Source: Hoplostethus atlanticus (lineage: Eukaryota; Chordata; Actinopteri; Trachichthyiformes; Trachichthyidae). From it: a stretch of 64,000 bases of DNA. Shown here piece by piece: positions 50,791 through 64,000 of the stretch; position 1 is the first letter of the stretch; each line of letters opens with the position of its first letter. Position numbers and translations under genes: made by a program. The stretch is taken from NCBI GenBank assembly GCA_034670405.1, contig JAXDDX010000119.1:1059501-1123500 (forward strand). Reading direction: 5' to 3'. The notes beneath the pieces are model-generated. The model was given only the letters and a program-made list of their open reading frames with translations, did no database searches and was not told the DNA's origin.

Positions 50791-53700
50791 AGTGCTGAAG
50801 ATGATTTTACATGGCTAATATTAACTGGCTAGTGTGCCACCAGTAGACGCCACCAGCACAGTTCTAGGAAACAGTGACAGCCAGTGGTAAATGCCTCTGG
50901 CAACAGGGCAGACTGAGGTACACAGCGCAACATTGTTTAGAAAGGCATAATGCATTAGAGGGCACTTCAACATCATAGATAAGGAAAATGATCCACTTCA
51001 CATATATGGATTGGTATAATTTGCGGTAGAGCCGCGGTGCAGGATACTTAGTAAGAAGTAATGGGCTATTGATAAACAGCTTCAGGTTAAACTGCTCGTG
51101 GCAAAAACAATGTTCAAATCAGACGACAGACTCTTAAGTCTTTTCCACGAAAAAGGGGGGAATGTGAGAGCTTGACATGGTGTTAACTCCTTTTATTTAC
51201 CCCTACAGCCATTACAATGTTGAGCTTATATTGAACAGGGACTTTCCCATCCAGCTCTCAGTGAGGAGTAATGGTAAGTAAAGGACACAGTCAGCAAGGC
51301 TATTACGGACTGCAAAACGTAAGTCATTAGCCTGTTCTCTGTGCACATCACCTAAATATACCCTCTGACAAAAGTAACAATGTGAGTGTGACTGTAACTT
51401 ACATTCAATAATTTATCCCCAAGCCTTTCAACTTTTGACCATATCAGGTTGTTTAGTTAATTGAACTGTGCGCAGCGGCCAAATTGTTCAAAATCCCATA
51501 GCGTGCGCTGACCTGGGTCAGATGCTGAATGAATAATGCTGAATGAATATATCCCAAGGTTAACCTCAACATTTATTATATAATAGCAGTGCCGCTGACT
51601 CTTATACCCTTGACGTGACACTCCCTGAACAAATCTTTAGTCTTGGACAAAATCTAAATTGCAACACTTAAAGGATGTTCTCCAGGGTCTCCAGGATTCC
51701 GATAATGTTCAGTGCTCTCAACAAAACGGGAGCTGACTGACTGCAAAATCTCACGCTCCCAATCAACGTCTGGTCACTCATTTGCCAGTGGTGCACGGGC
51801 CAAATTGGTGTTATGGCTAGTCCTCATGTCCACAGCTAAATCAGCCTACGTCTGACATATGACATAAGAAGCAGGATTGAAAAGGAAGACATTTCTGATT
51901 GTAAAGTAGATTTTCTTCAAAATTATGTCTAATTGCAAGTCTTGGTGATTATACTTGCACTCAATATGAAGCTATTTTTAAATGAGTATTTAAAAGCTAT
52001 TCTTTTATACCATATGGCATTATCAACCTCAGTGTATGAAATGATGATACAAATCCACAACCAGTGAGAAGCTTGCTGATAAAACCTTTGCAACTGTGCA
52101 GAAGTCTTAAGACTTCAATATTGCCTGATCATATGATAACTGATCTCACAAAATTTGGCATAGTATCTCAGAAATATCCCCCTTGAGGTTTCTGTGCTTG
52201 GATAGAGGTGGCTGTAAACGGGCAGACCGTGATTAGACACGATTAAATGAATGAACTCAAGCCATAACCATTCCCCTCTCTTTTCTCAAACTGATCAAAG
52301 GAAGTGCCAGACAGACTAATGAATCTTATTACCGCCATCTACAGTATGACGTAATGGAAACATCCACTCAGACCAGCATCGGGGGGGGGAAGACAACTAA
52401 AAAACAATTGGTAGCCAGTGACACCTGCCCTTCTTTGATGTCTCCTGCAACAACAGGTTATCTGCTGCAATGACGACAGGACATTACAGCTGTCCTGCTT
52501 CAGCTCTGTAGGTTGGCTGAGCTTCAACTGTCTAAAAGTCATTAGGTTATCAAAATATTGTTGAGGGGTGAATATCAACTAAAACAAAGGAGGCACGAGG
52601 ATCACCTCTGTGCCTCTCAGGCAGTGTTTAATTACATGTACTAGGCTTGCTTGTGTTTGATATGATTAAGAGGTGGAGGAGAGGCTCTGTCACTGATGAG
52701 GACCAGCAGCAGAGCATCAAGCATGACCTGTGGGGGAAACTACCTTCATCGCCAAAACACTTCACGATATCATTTATGTTAATGCGATGCAGACACTGAT
52801 TTCTCCAAATAGTGTGTATGCAGACGCTGGCTCGCCTAATGAGAAAGCATCAAACTGATTGCTTTAGCTTTCGAATTTCGTGCATTTCTGACACGACGGT
52901 CCCCAGTTTACGTTACATTTAACATCAGCAATTTAAACAGACCAACAGACAAATTGATTTGACTGTGATGAAATGGTGAAATTCTCCATAATTAAGTGAA
53001 GGCATAATGCAAAACCCTGAAATTGAGGTGAAACACATGGCGCGAGACAGAAAAAGACGGGGCAGGGTAGAAAGTTGTGACAATTTCCATCAATATCATG
53101 GGAAGACGTGGTGCACAAAAAGAAGTTATTCCTTCAATCCATTTTCCTTTTTGCTCATCCCTCCCTCCCCTGAATTATTCAGTTTTAATACAAGCCGTGT
53201 GAGTGCGGGCTCTGAAATAGCTCAGACTTCTAAAAACAGCCAACGAGGGCAAGCAAGTTAACAAAACCCAGTAAATGATTTATGAATTTCTGTAATAATA
53301 AACGTGGAGTGATGTATTATAAGGGGCTTTTAAATTGGAGACACAGTAACACAGTTCTTAACGCGGCCCAGACACCGGTTTTCCAGAAGATACTCAAAAA
53401 GAACAGACGCAACATAACCCCAGAGTCAGCAGGGCTCTAAACACACTTCACCCTTCAACTGGAATACAACAAACACAAGCTGCAGGTTGTAGGTATTGGA
53501 TTCAGGCCAGGCTAACTTGCCTCAACACAACTCTTGCATTACATAACTCTGCCTCGCTACATTTCCATTGGCCTGGCTGTGTTTCTGTCGGCCTGGACTA
53601 CGGTTGTGTCTTGCATGTGAAGCTGCAACTTGAATGCACGCCAATTAGGAATACAGATTAAAAAGCAACAAGGCAGGCAGCTGGGCCTCGGCTTAAGCAC

Positions 53701-56700
53701 TGGCAGCTCAACTGTACAAGCAAATGCTCAGAGCATCAACGGGCTGCAAAGTAAAGCAAAGTTTGTGCGCTCCTCAGTGAGAAGACTCCCGCTGTGCTGT
53801 TCTCAGTTCAAGCCAGGTATAATTATCTTTTCTAACTGCACTGGGAGGAAAGGGCTCATCGCGTGGTGTACGTGGCATATCTCGCAAATGAGAATGGCAT
53901 GGCGTTATTGTCCACTGGAAAGCCATCTGTGACAAGGCCCATCCATAAAAGACAGGGACAGGTGCCAGATGGGACGAACCAATCACAGGGCACAGGGAAG
54001 ACAAGCCCTCTTTGATGTCATGCCACGGGAACTAAATGACTATAATGGTCCTCTAATGCCACTACACAATTAGTTTAGTTCCAGGAGTCAAGCTCTGCAT
54101 GGTAGAGAAACATTATGAGGAAGGGAGAAAATCAAACGTAAATAACCCATAACAAGATGTGGGAGGAAATAACCACAGGCCTGCTGGAGGGGGGGAGGGA
54201 TGGGCGAGCAATACAGGAAATAATCACATCAGTTAGATCTAGGATTGTCCATTCTCATCAAGTCCCTCTTGACAGCCAGCCCAGGCGTCAGGTGGTCCCC
54301 ATTTCTGCATGCCATTCACATGGCCTGGCAGTGGTGGGAAACACTCGGGGCGATGGCCCACTTCTTGCATTTCTCTTGCATGGTTTGGCCTCGCCCGCAT
54401 ATTTTTCCATCCTCCAACCCGCTCCTCCGACTCCAGTTTGTGCGAGAGAAGTGAGACTGGCAATGCAGATTAGGGTTTGCATGGCTGCGCCTGCCCATGC
54501 AGCATGCACCAAGGCATGTGGACACGCAAGACAGACAAGCGCGGGAGAAAGACACAACTCTCTCTGACAGCATGTCAGCTAAGTCTACTGAGAGCTGACA
54601 GCGGAGCCCAGATCTCGTTTGTCAATGTGTCCTGAAGGATGGCTTAAGATGTTTCCCTTTCTGTCTCTCAGTGCTATCTTTGTTTGCATTCAATCAAAGG
54701 CAGCTTACACTGCATCTATAATCTACTGTAATCATCTTTTCTGTGATGCCATGACTGGCACAATTGGCCCTTCTAGTACTCATTATACTGTATATTCACG
54801 GTTTTTGAAGCGTGCAGTGAGCAGCAGCTCCTCAAAAATACTAGTGCCCCTTGAAGTCCCACAGGCCTGGATTTCAAAGTGCATCATTGTTAAAAATGCA
54901 CACAAGTAGGCCAACCCAGTCTCTTTAATGTACGAGTCTATTTTCCTTTGTATTCCCATAGTGGCATTGTGCTGTGTCCGACACATCAGATTTCATAGTG
55001 TAGGCCATTTGTTAGAGTCAATTCAAATACAGTTAGGGATAAAAGCAATATATGCCTTCAAGACCTTTGTCAGCACACTGAAGCGTGTTAGTCTGCCAGA
55101 ATCAATGGTAAGAAGTAAGTTGTTTGGAGGACAGAGAACGGATTTCACAGTTTACTTCATTCAGTAAAACAAAAGTTATTTTCAATATGGAATCTTTGGT
55201 TTAATAAGTGGATGAAAGACCAAGAAACAGGCACAGTAGACTGGGCTGACTTGGATATGAATCTCACAAGATGACAATATCCTAGAGATAAGGGACCAAA
55301 ATAAATACTTGGATGGGCTTGATTACGTTTCGCTACTGTTGACTGAAAGTAATTAAGCCCAGCAGACAACAGTATGTACTTTTGCTTCATATTCATTGTT
55401 TGATCAGAAACTCAATCAAGCGAGCCAAAAGGAACAATTTCACTCCACTGTCCCAACGCTGTTGTTGCCAGCTGCATAATAGCCATCCGGTGGAGGGAAG
55501 GATCCACGATAAGACAAGGTAAACAGGTAGACAAGATGGATGGGCCCGGTTGCAGATGTGTGGGCCAGTCTTTCCTTCATCATTAGAAAGGTCTGATCCC
55601 CGGGGCTGCTGTTCAACCACAGGACTGAGAGAGAGACAGAGACGCAGAGTGAAAGTGAGGCGGGCAACAGGCCCAGTGTGATGAATGAGTGCGATGGGGA
55701 TGAGATTAGGAGTAGCCCGCTGAATGAATGAACAGATTAATGAGGTGAGAAAAAAGAACTGGCGGCTCTGCTCTGCCGGTGACGACACATTCTGCTCCTT
55801 CTAAATAAAAAGCACTGCTTCTAAGAATAGCCGCACTAGCCTCTGGTTATGGGCTGCTATCACCATCATCATTAGCACCTCCTCCGTGGTGTGATTCTCA
55901 ACCGAGCAGAAGTTGCAATATCACTGTGGGAGATGTTAAATTTGACGGTATGCCGCTAACTAGTCACGTATTCTTCGCGAGATATCGAGATGCCTTCGGT
56001 GGCGTATTTGTAATCGGTGTATTCAACGCCTGGAGCCACAGTGAAGTGAGCCCGGTGAAGGGGTAGAACACGGGCCCCCCGGTCCACCTGGTATTAACAT
56101 GCAGCCTGGGTGGTTGGATTGTACTCCAAAGCATAAAACCCCAGATGTTAAGACCAGAGGTAAATGACACATTGAAGATGTGATCGCCCAAGCCACCTCC
56201 AGAGGAGATCAGGGAAGCATTTCGCCTTTTAACAACAAACCAGCCAGAAATGCATGCAAAACAAAACGACTTCAGGCAGTTTAGATAGCAACATACTTGA
56301 TTGTCAGGATACTCATGAGTGGGGAACAAATGAGACGAGACGTTCACTGTCAGTTCTAAAAGACGGAAATATTAGGAGGAGAAGCGATGAGTGCAGCAAT
56401 CAGCATTTTGTCATACAGTATCCGGACGCAACAGGGATACGAGGTGCGTGTACAGTACATGCCAGGCAGAAAGGAGGCCATGGAGTGGCTCTGTGTCTCC
56501 CTTCCACCCCGTCAACGGAGGAGGAGATGGTCACTCAGTGATTCATCTGCTCCCAGGGCGCTGCTCGTCACGCTTGCATTGCTCACTGCAATGGCAGTTG
56601 GTGGGGCCAGAGTGACACTTGGCTACTACTGCCATGTAGTAGGCCATTTGTCCAAGGATTATGGGTCAGAGTTATGTGAGCCATAAAAACTACTATTTAT

Positions 56701-57587
56701 TATTTACTATTTCTTCTTAATCCTATTTGTATTATATTGTATTAAGTTTCCATGTCTTCTTGGTATTTATTTATTATTTAGTGTTATTTTAGTTGCATTA
56801 TCACCTATAGTACAGATATTGATGAGGTAACGGGGTCTCGGTTGTATGAGCTGGAAACAGCAAGTGTTTGAATAGTATTTTCCCTACTCAAGTAATAATG
56901 CATCCCCCTTGAGCACACTAAACGTGTAGGACTTTATCATTTAAGTGGCTGGTATCTTTTAAAAAGCGACTTTAAGTTGTTGCGCAAGACTGATATGTTT
57001 ACTGCTCAGCAAGGTCCCTAAAGGCAAAGCTGCTTTATGTCAGAATGCCACTTCCTATCAGCTGCACACATTCTGCCAGCAACATTTTCATTCCTCATTT
57101 TAAAACCCTCAGCATCTTCCAACACGGAAACCGATCCGGGCGCCAAAGCCACAGCATCCTCAGCCCCCTTGATTCACAAAGAGGCTCCACTGCATGAGAA
57201 TGCGAGTGAATGGGAAACAGAGTGTTAGTGTGTGAGACTGGGGAGGGTGATTCAGAAGCTCTCTGCATGGTTAGAAATCCAGCCATTTCCTCAGTGCTGT
57301 CCCCTGGCTGGCCTCCCTGCAGCTCCTTGTGTGCCCTCAAAGTGCAATGAAGCTGGCTGACTGTGTCAACTTTCCCCTCCCCTCTACCTTAAATACAAAC
57401 AGACAGGCAAGCACACGCATACATGCACACAGACGTACACACAAAGACATTTATAGGCTGACTATTTCTCTGATAAAGCTGTGTTGCTGGTGCAATGATT
57501 CTTGGTTGTAAAAGATTAAATATCATAATGATAGGCAAAAGAAAAAAACTGTTTTTGCACTGCACTTGAGATCACTTGCCAGTTTAG

Positions 57588-57742
57588 CTGCTCATGCTAA
57601 CTACCCATTTTCCCCCGTTTAGAAAGCAAATGTAAACGCAAACTGGGTGTAGGTTGAATCTATATATCAACCAGCGATAGAAAGTAGCAAAATTCTGATT
57701 TATTTATATGAAATTGTAGTGGATAAACAATCATGTATTTAG
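57588..57742 (+). repeat. Dispersed repeat, copy B
   Basis: Partner of 50648-50790. Motif order is conserved and spacing differs by small indels. Confidence 0.5.
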
Positions 57743-57793
57743 CCACACCAATCCCTTTGTCCTCCCATGAGTCTGTCCATGCATAATCTAGTG

Positions 57794-57988
57794 CAGAGGT
57801 CCCCAACCACCGGGCAACCCAAATGGCCGGTACGACTTATAATATTACAGTAGATATTCTGGTCGTGTCGCGCACCCCTCCGACGGCCGGTCAGCGAACA
57901 AATTATTGTCGGACAGGCCCGCCCCGGTCCGCGAAGAAAATATCAATATGAAACCGGTCCACGGTGCAAAGAAGGTTGGGGGCCGCTG
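57794..57988. mobile_element. hAT-type MITE (Charlie-like ends)
   Basis: 195 bp, starts CAGAGGTCCCCAACC and ends with the inverse of CAGCGGCCCCCAACC. The flanks atctagtg (57786-57793) and gtctagtg (57989-57996) agree at 7 of 8 positions, fitting the 8 bp duplication of hAT elements. The CAGNGGTCCCCAACC terminus is that of the Charlie group. No coding capacity, so it would depend on a hAT transposase elsewhere. Confidence 0.85.
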
Positions 57989-59331
57989 GTCTAGTGCATA
58001 ATCTATGTAAATGGTTGTTTCAATTCCACCTTATAATTTGTCTTTGTTTTCTATTCATCATAATTTCAGCAACAATTATATAATCCAGATAGATTTTGTT
58101 AAGCAATCTGCCTTACTGTCAAGCATCATACTCTAATTTTCATTGTTTGTGGAGTAATCCTTTTCTAACTGAATATTTTGTTCAATTTATTTAATCCTTT
58201 ATTGTAATAACCTGGTCATTGATTTGGCTTATAGCACCTGATAGTTAAGTAACTAAACTGTTTATTCAATTAATTTATCGAAATATTTTTTTGAAGAATA
58301 TATCGTGTGGATATGTTTCAAAATGATTGTATTATGCTTTGTTTTCAACTCAAAACCACGACGAGGACATTTCAAAATGGACTGTTCATTCAGTCAAGGA
58401 CAACATATAAAAAGGATAGTTAACTGTGATTACGGACTCCTTGTGGTTTTGTGGCTCTAGTACTAAAATGCTCTCTCCAACATTACTCAAATCTTTTGGA
58501 GTCTTTAGATCCAGGGATGAATCCAGGAACCAAACAGACACAGAGAAAAGAAAAGTCATCCTCCTCCTAATCTTTACAGCAATATACTAACTAATGTAGA
58601 AATTTCTGTGAAAAATAGCCAAAGTCTGTTCTTTTCACTTTTGAACAGCTGCATCAATGAAAAACCGGAGCATTTCTAGTAATACCACCCAGCAATTGCG
58701 TTGATGCTTGAGATGCCCCGCTATCCCAGTGCCATTAGCAGACAGTTAGAGGTGAAACACGGCTTTTTAATTACACCCACATGTGCGCACAAGACAACAC
58801 ATCAATACAGCAAAACAGTAATGTGTCTCTAAATAATTGAGGTAGACGCCTCGTCATGCAACCCTGGCTTAAACGGACAGCGATTTGGAATTATCCTAGA
58901 CGGAATCCAGCGGCTCGGCAGTACCGCTGCTTCTGACACCTCTTCTCTGTAGAACTCAGTTAGTCAGATCTCACTCGAAACGGTGCCAGACAAATTCTGC
59001 ATGAGCTGAATAAGTTTTAAGATAATAAAAGAACATGGAGGCTGGATAAAGATCCTGGGAGTTTACATGCCAATCGAGGATGCATCAGGTTGTGACTTGG
59101 CTGACAAGAACGAACAGGAAGTCCCAAGATTCATTGCGATAATGACACACCACGTCCGAACAGAGCTACAGTCATAGAGCATAGATATAGCATAGAGCCG
59201 ACACAGCTGGGAAAACGAACAGCTATATGTCTTAACTGATCGCACCAGCGGCCAAGATCGTCAAATCACGTCGCCCATCTCAAACTTCGCAGTCTTGAGA
59301 AGTATGCGACAACTCCACAACTTTCCAAGAA

Positions 59332-59374
59332 CGTTCCCTACAAGGACACGTTCTTGTTCCCTACAAGGACACAA
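59332..59374. repeat. Short tandem duplication of 22 bp
   Basis: ttccctacaaggacac is repeated at a 22 bp step. Two copies only. Confidence 0.8.
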
Positions 59375-59899
59375 GAATTGACTTGGAATTGTTGGATTTG
59401 ATAATCCCTTCAGTTGATGTCCTAACATGCTATTCCAGGGAATTAAAGAGAACTGTCCTCAAACACACTCGATGAAGGTTGAAACATTTTTCGGTGGACT
59501 GAGACTGTTGTGCTGACCAACGGTTTAATCCTTCTCCACTAGTAGTGAAAGAGAGGGATACTGGTATCCTGTAGCCCTGTAGTACAGAGTCTGATATCCC
59601 AGCACGAGCCACACACCAATGGGGTCGAGGGGGCAACATAATACGTTTCCTGACCAGTTGCAGTGGAGTATAGCAAGCGTCCCTTTCCTCCTTGCTCAAG
59701 GTACTGCATGAATGGCAAAGGGCCTAATTAGAAAAAAAGACGAGTTGCCTCTCATTGATGGCAAACTGCCTGCTTGCTGAAGATAGGCACAAAACAGTCT
59801 ATATGGCTGGCAGACGCAAGGCACTCTGTCAGCGCTGGGTGTTTTTCAGCAGAGCTCGTTACTGTTTGATTACATGACATCACTGCAGTATCTGCAGAG

Positions 59900-60270
59900 G
59901 AGAAGGTCCTTCCCTCCATGCTATGGACCGGGTGGGGGAGGAAAGAGCAGGGGGAGTCGTCAGTCCAGCAGCAGGTGGTGGTGGGGTCAGTCTGACCTGC
60001 GAGTCGATTAGTGTGGTTGAAACCCTCAATCTACCAGATAATCTTTCCCGACCATCGGTCACGACCAAGCACCTCGTCGGGATTTCCGCTCCGAATGTTG
60101 GGATGGGCAGGTCTGGTGGAAATCGGCCCCGATAATCCTCTAGTGTGTCCCCCGCCTTTGTGGAGCTCTGGTATGGGCTCTAGCTGCCGAGCGGAGAGGC
60201 TAGGATAATGCCAGGCGGCCCCCGGCTCCTGTGGTGCCAGAATTAAATTTAGCCCCGGCCACAACTTGGA
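59900..60270. other. GC-rich block of unknown origin
   Basis: Clearly richer in G and C and in CpG than its neighbours, with overlapping open frames on both strands (for example 59880-60068 and 60031-60264 on minus). None resembles a protein I know. Possible explanations are a remnant of a GC-rich transposable element or a regulatory CpG patch. Confidence 0.3.
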
Positions 60271-63200
60271 TAAGAACTAGGACTTAGAGCGCACACCTGA
60301 AGAAACCCCCTCTCTCTCTCTCAACTTTCACTCTTTCCTTCTCTGCCGCTCCTCTTTCACCTAAGATGACTGAGTAAGCACAATCTCCCCAAAAATCTCA
60401 TTAAGGCCCCACCACAGCCACTGAGTGCTGTTGCATTATTCATGTGTTTTTCCCAGGCACTCTCTAGAAATGGTGGAATAATTCCATCAGATGTTTAAAA
60501 TGCACAGCAAGAAAATCAGCTAGGTTACATCTAAACGTACCTTTAAGCTAAAAATATGACCGGAACTCAAATGAGAAGGCGTTAAATCAAGCTGCAGTAA
60601 GTCAGATGAGATAATATCATTTCTGTAAATGACTAAATAAGCTTCTTTAATAAGATAATATGTAGCATTATACATATTAGGCTGCATTTAAACTATATTT
60701 ATGCATGACATGCTAACCCTCCTGATACAGTACGCGTTCTTAGCGCTCCCTTCACTGAAGCCATCAAGCCAATTACGGAAATCTTCATTATGTTAGAGGA
60801 CCTTTTAAACTTCATAACCATGGAGGACCTCATATACATGGAGTGTCTGTGTGTGTGTGTATGTGGCTGGAGGCCGGGGCTCTGGGACCGAGGTGGCTAC
60901 TGAAGCAAGGCGTGTTCATGACAGCTCATCTGCGTGTAGCCAAGCCCCAAGTGAACGGAGTCCGACATTTACATGGCTAACGAACAACTGCACACAGCCT
61001 TTGGGAGCAATTACACACTTTCACAACGCTAAATACACAGGCCCCCCCGATTCATACCACTCAATAGTAACTGGATTGCAGTGTGCAGAATCTGCGGCTC
61101 GGTAAATTGAAGTTATTCATGTATGTACCAGGATTGTGGAGCCACATTACCACTGTCTTGTTCTCAGCGATAGTCCAGGTGACAGCCGACGAAAAACAAC
61201 ATGTTAACTAAGCAATACGTATGTAACACCCACTCTGATAATTCAGTCTGTGTGAAAGTTCAATGGGCCGCATTCTAGATGGAGGAAAAAACTAACTAAA
61301 AACTAAAAACATATTTTAAGAGAAGATGTAATGGCACACGATGCAATTTTTTATTCATGTAACTCGGGCTGAGAGCCAGGAGTGTCAATTCAGTACTGAT
61401 AAACCCGCTTAGATCAACAAAATTTCTGCGGACAAAGTGGAGCAACAACTGATGACTGGAAGATATAATTATTTGGTCAACGTGACAAATGAATGGACAA
61501 GAACATTGGTCATCAATACTCCCCTGATGTGACTCATTTTAGATACGGCTTCCAAATACATCTCTGGCATATTTTGTTTGATCTTTGCCCTTCGTTGAAA
61601 TCAAAAATAATCCCAAAATCAAATTTAGACTCACTAAAGCATGGGCGTTAATTGGGTATGGCAAGATGCAGCACTTGCCACCCCTCAGCCTGTCCATCAT
61701 GGTTATGTGTTTTCTTATTCTTAAACAAATTACTGCATCAGTCTAAATATACCGAGGGAGGTTTGGGGGGAGATTGTGCTTCTTTTTGCATTGCAGTGTG
61801 CTATTGTGTGCATTGTTTAGGGAACATGAACTGATCAAAAGTGGGTGGTGCTGCCATAATAACGCAAAGGGTAACACTGATCCTCTAATTCACATTTAAG
61901 CGGAACAAAACCCTCCACCGTGGCAGTCTGAGCCGTCCACAATGTCATGCTAACCCTGCCAGTCTTATGTAGCTCTAGGCAAGCCAATAACTGGAGTGTC
62001 AAGTGGGGAATTAAACCACACTTTGATCTCAGAGATTAAGATCTCGCAGACGGCACTGAGTCAACCGGTGTGGACATGCGTTCATACGTCTTTCTACGCT
62101 AATTACAGCGATGCAGCGTTTCCCTCCTGGTCTTCACTGGGAGCTGCAGTGACGCCGCTGCCGAAGACGACAAAAGTAATAACACGCTTCCTCCCACTGC
62201 TGCATTTTAATGCATGCCACAGCAGCTTGTATGAGTAACTGAGGTTGCAATATTATTTCATGACTCCATTTTTTATCAACAGATGAGACATATGCTGCAG
62301 GCAAGCCCTGAGGAGGACAGGAGACTCCACAGCTGTTGCTGTTAAAGTATGCAAATTGGTCAAATATGGTTCCATCTAAATATAACGCACCATTAAAATT
62401 TTACCATTGCATTAAACAGGAGTATAATGCAGTCGCTGCTCTACTGAGTCACCCAAAAGATGACTTAACCAACGTGGGAGTGGGACAGCTGAGGAGGCAA
62501 TTCAAGATGCAGAGAAAGAGAGATACATTGATATAGATGCATGCATTCATCTAACACTGCTGTTACAGTTGGACTTTGTTTAAGTTTGATGGCTTTTGCC
62601 AGATCTCACCATATAAAATGTCAGGTTAGCTTGTACCAGGTGTAACAGTTTGATTTCAGTTCAAATGTTCATACAGTATAAGCTCACCTCTAAAAGCCCC
62701 ACACACACACACCATGCATGCACACCGGCATGTTTCCAAAGTTTATACCATTGAAATACCACAGGGCTGATTCCACCTGAGTCCCTCTCATCTCCATGTG
62801 CAGAGACAAACTCAGAGTGGCAGATGGGTAGAGGGCATCCGGTAAACAGCCACACAGGGTAGCATGACTTTAAAGTGTCTTTCATTGGGCAGCTCCCTAA
62901 CAGGGGCTGCCCTCGTGCGCAAGCAGTGGGGTCACATCTACAGTAAAGTAGCCTTTGGCTCACTCAAATAAATACCCCTCCAAACACAGACACAAACACC
63001 AGTAATGTCTGGGCGTCTTGCCAGTCACTGTGTTCAAGGGCTTTGGCTCTATTGATTGTGATACAGACAGCATATTTTTTAATAGCTTTAACAGTACAAG
63101 TTACTAAACACAGGAATTATTATACACTCCACTTTAGTTTAAAATTAAACTAGTTTCTGGTAATAATTCTCACTTTGTTTTTATTGTTTTTTAATGGAAT

Positions 63201-63404
63201 CTCTTGTATGTAGTTTTTTCAAAAGCAGCTATACAAAGTGTATTATTGTTATGATTATTGTTATTATGCCATTTGAATGTGATAACATAATAATAAGAAT
63301 TATAAATGTATAATAACAGTATTGTGTGTGACAGATTATAACAAATAATCCAAATGATTTGTCAATCGTCAAGTTCATCCCTTTGATTTGTAATCAGAAT
63401 CTGA

Positions 63405-63407
<3 letters not shown>

Positions 63408-63437
<30 letters not shown>
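63408..63437. repeat. (CA)n microsatellite
   Basis: About 15 uninterrupted CA units. Confidence 0.95.
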
Positions 63438-63438
<1 letters not shown>

Positions 63439-64000
63439 CATTGTGTTGGTGGACCTAGTTGGCAGCATGTACAGAACGCCCAGCATGCTGTCAGAGACAC
63501 GTTACCACAGGCCAGTGAAACACACAGTGGGCCAGGACATCCTGCAGGCTGCTGGCCACAGATAAGCCAACTGGAAAAGATGCAGTAACATGGTCACACA
63601 GTCAGAGAGTGACTCTCTTTTTCTGCAGCACCCAAGAGACACAGCATACACAGCCAGGGAGGAAAATAGGGGTCAGTCCATATGGGGTTTCGAAGGCTAA
63701 TGCAGATACCAAACTGCCACTGCTGCCTGCCCAAGTGTGAAACTCCTGAAGAACCAGATGAGGGAAGACGTTCTCTCGCTGGGCCCTAGGCAGAGCACCA
63801 TACATTGCCTTGGGGTTTTCACATAATGGCAGCTTAACATTTGAGGAGTTGACAGAATGGCCCAGCAAACACTAGGGACGGTGCTTGTTTTACCTTCTTC
63901 TGGCTTGTTTACCATTAACTTTTTATGTGAAACAAGCCAAGTCTGCAAAAGTCTGCATAGTATTCTACGGTTTGGGAGACATAATATTTTGGATGGAAGC

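Larger units (their letters stand above)
33574..64000 (-). other. trappc9: Probable trappc9 intron (partial)
   Basis: Upstream of the penultimate trappc9 exon on the minus strand. I recognise no other trappc9 exon here, and short exons could have been missed. The stretches 33582-39018, 39451-41189, 43233-44319, 44714-50647, 50791-57587 and 60270-63405 hold low-GC non-coding DNA with small microsatellites and weak repeat-like segments only. A GC-richer block at 55990-56200 has an open minus-strand frame that I cannot assign. Confidence 0.5.

Noticed and set aside
54157-54567. 136-codon open frame on the plus strand
   Set aside because: Overlaps equally long frames on the other strand and in other phases, with no known motif.
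55964-56347. Possible trappc9 exon or pseudogene on the minus strand
   Set aside because: The frame is open and partly GC-rich, but it shows no similarity I can recognise and no convincing splice sites.

Overview
The window looks like part of a teleost fish chromosome. It is gene-poor and vertebrate-like in intron and repeat content, and it carries fish-type BEL/Pao, Tc1, L2, SINE and MITE copies. Pieces of two protein-coding genes are recognisable, both on the minus strand: exon 1 of the two-pore potassium channel gene kcnk9 (TASK-3) and the last two coding exons of trappc9 (TRAPPII subunit, NIBP). The same gene pair, order and orientation is known from human 8q24.3, which supports both calls.

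Layout. 1-23168 is most likely kcnk9 intron 1, because I find no exon 2. It holds a 6.6 kb BEL/Pao LTR retrotransposon (6912-13542) inserted in the sense direction, with 353 bp LTRs that read identical by eye and a perfect 5 bp target duplication. It also holds TTAA-flanked MITEs, a long ACT-type microsatellite and other repeats. 22672-23168 is a 29 bp minisatellite that abuts kcnk9 exon 1 (23169-23451). 23452-30770 is the kcnk9 5' region and the gap to trappc9, with a fold-back element, a SINE and MITE copies. 30775-33573 holds the trappc9 3' UTR, its last two coding exons and a 2 kb intron filled by an L2 LINE fragment and an internally deleted Tc1 element. 33574-64000 is probably trappc9 intron sequence: I recognise no further exon, but there is a MITE nested in a SINE, a hAT MITE and other dispersed repeats.

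The most striking feature is the minisatellite at the kcnk9 exon 1 boundary. Its repeat unit contains the last 12 exon bases plus the 5' splice site, so eleven extra near-perfect donor sites follow the real one. The exon ends inside the codons of the first K+ selectivity filter, and use of any extra donor would place the same in-frame stop just after it. I see no CRISPR array, operon, rRNA or true tRNA gene. Coordinates were worked out by hand. Family names rest on motif recognition, not on database searches.
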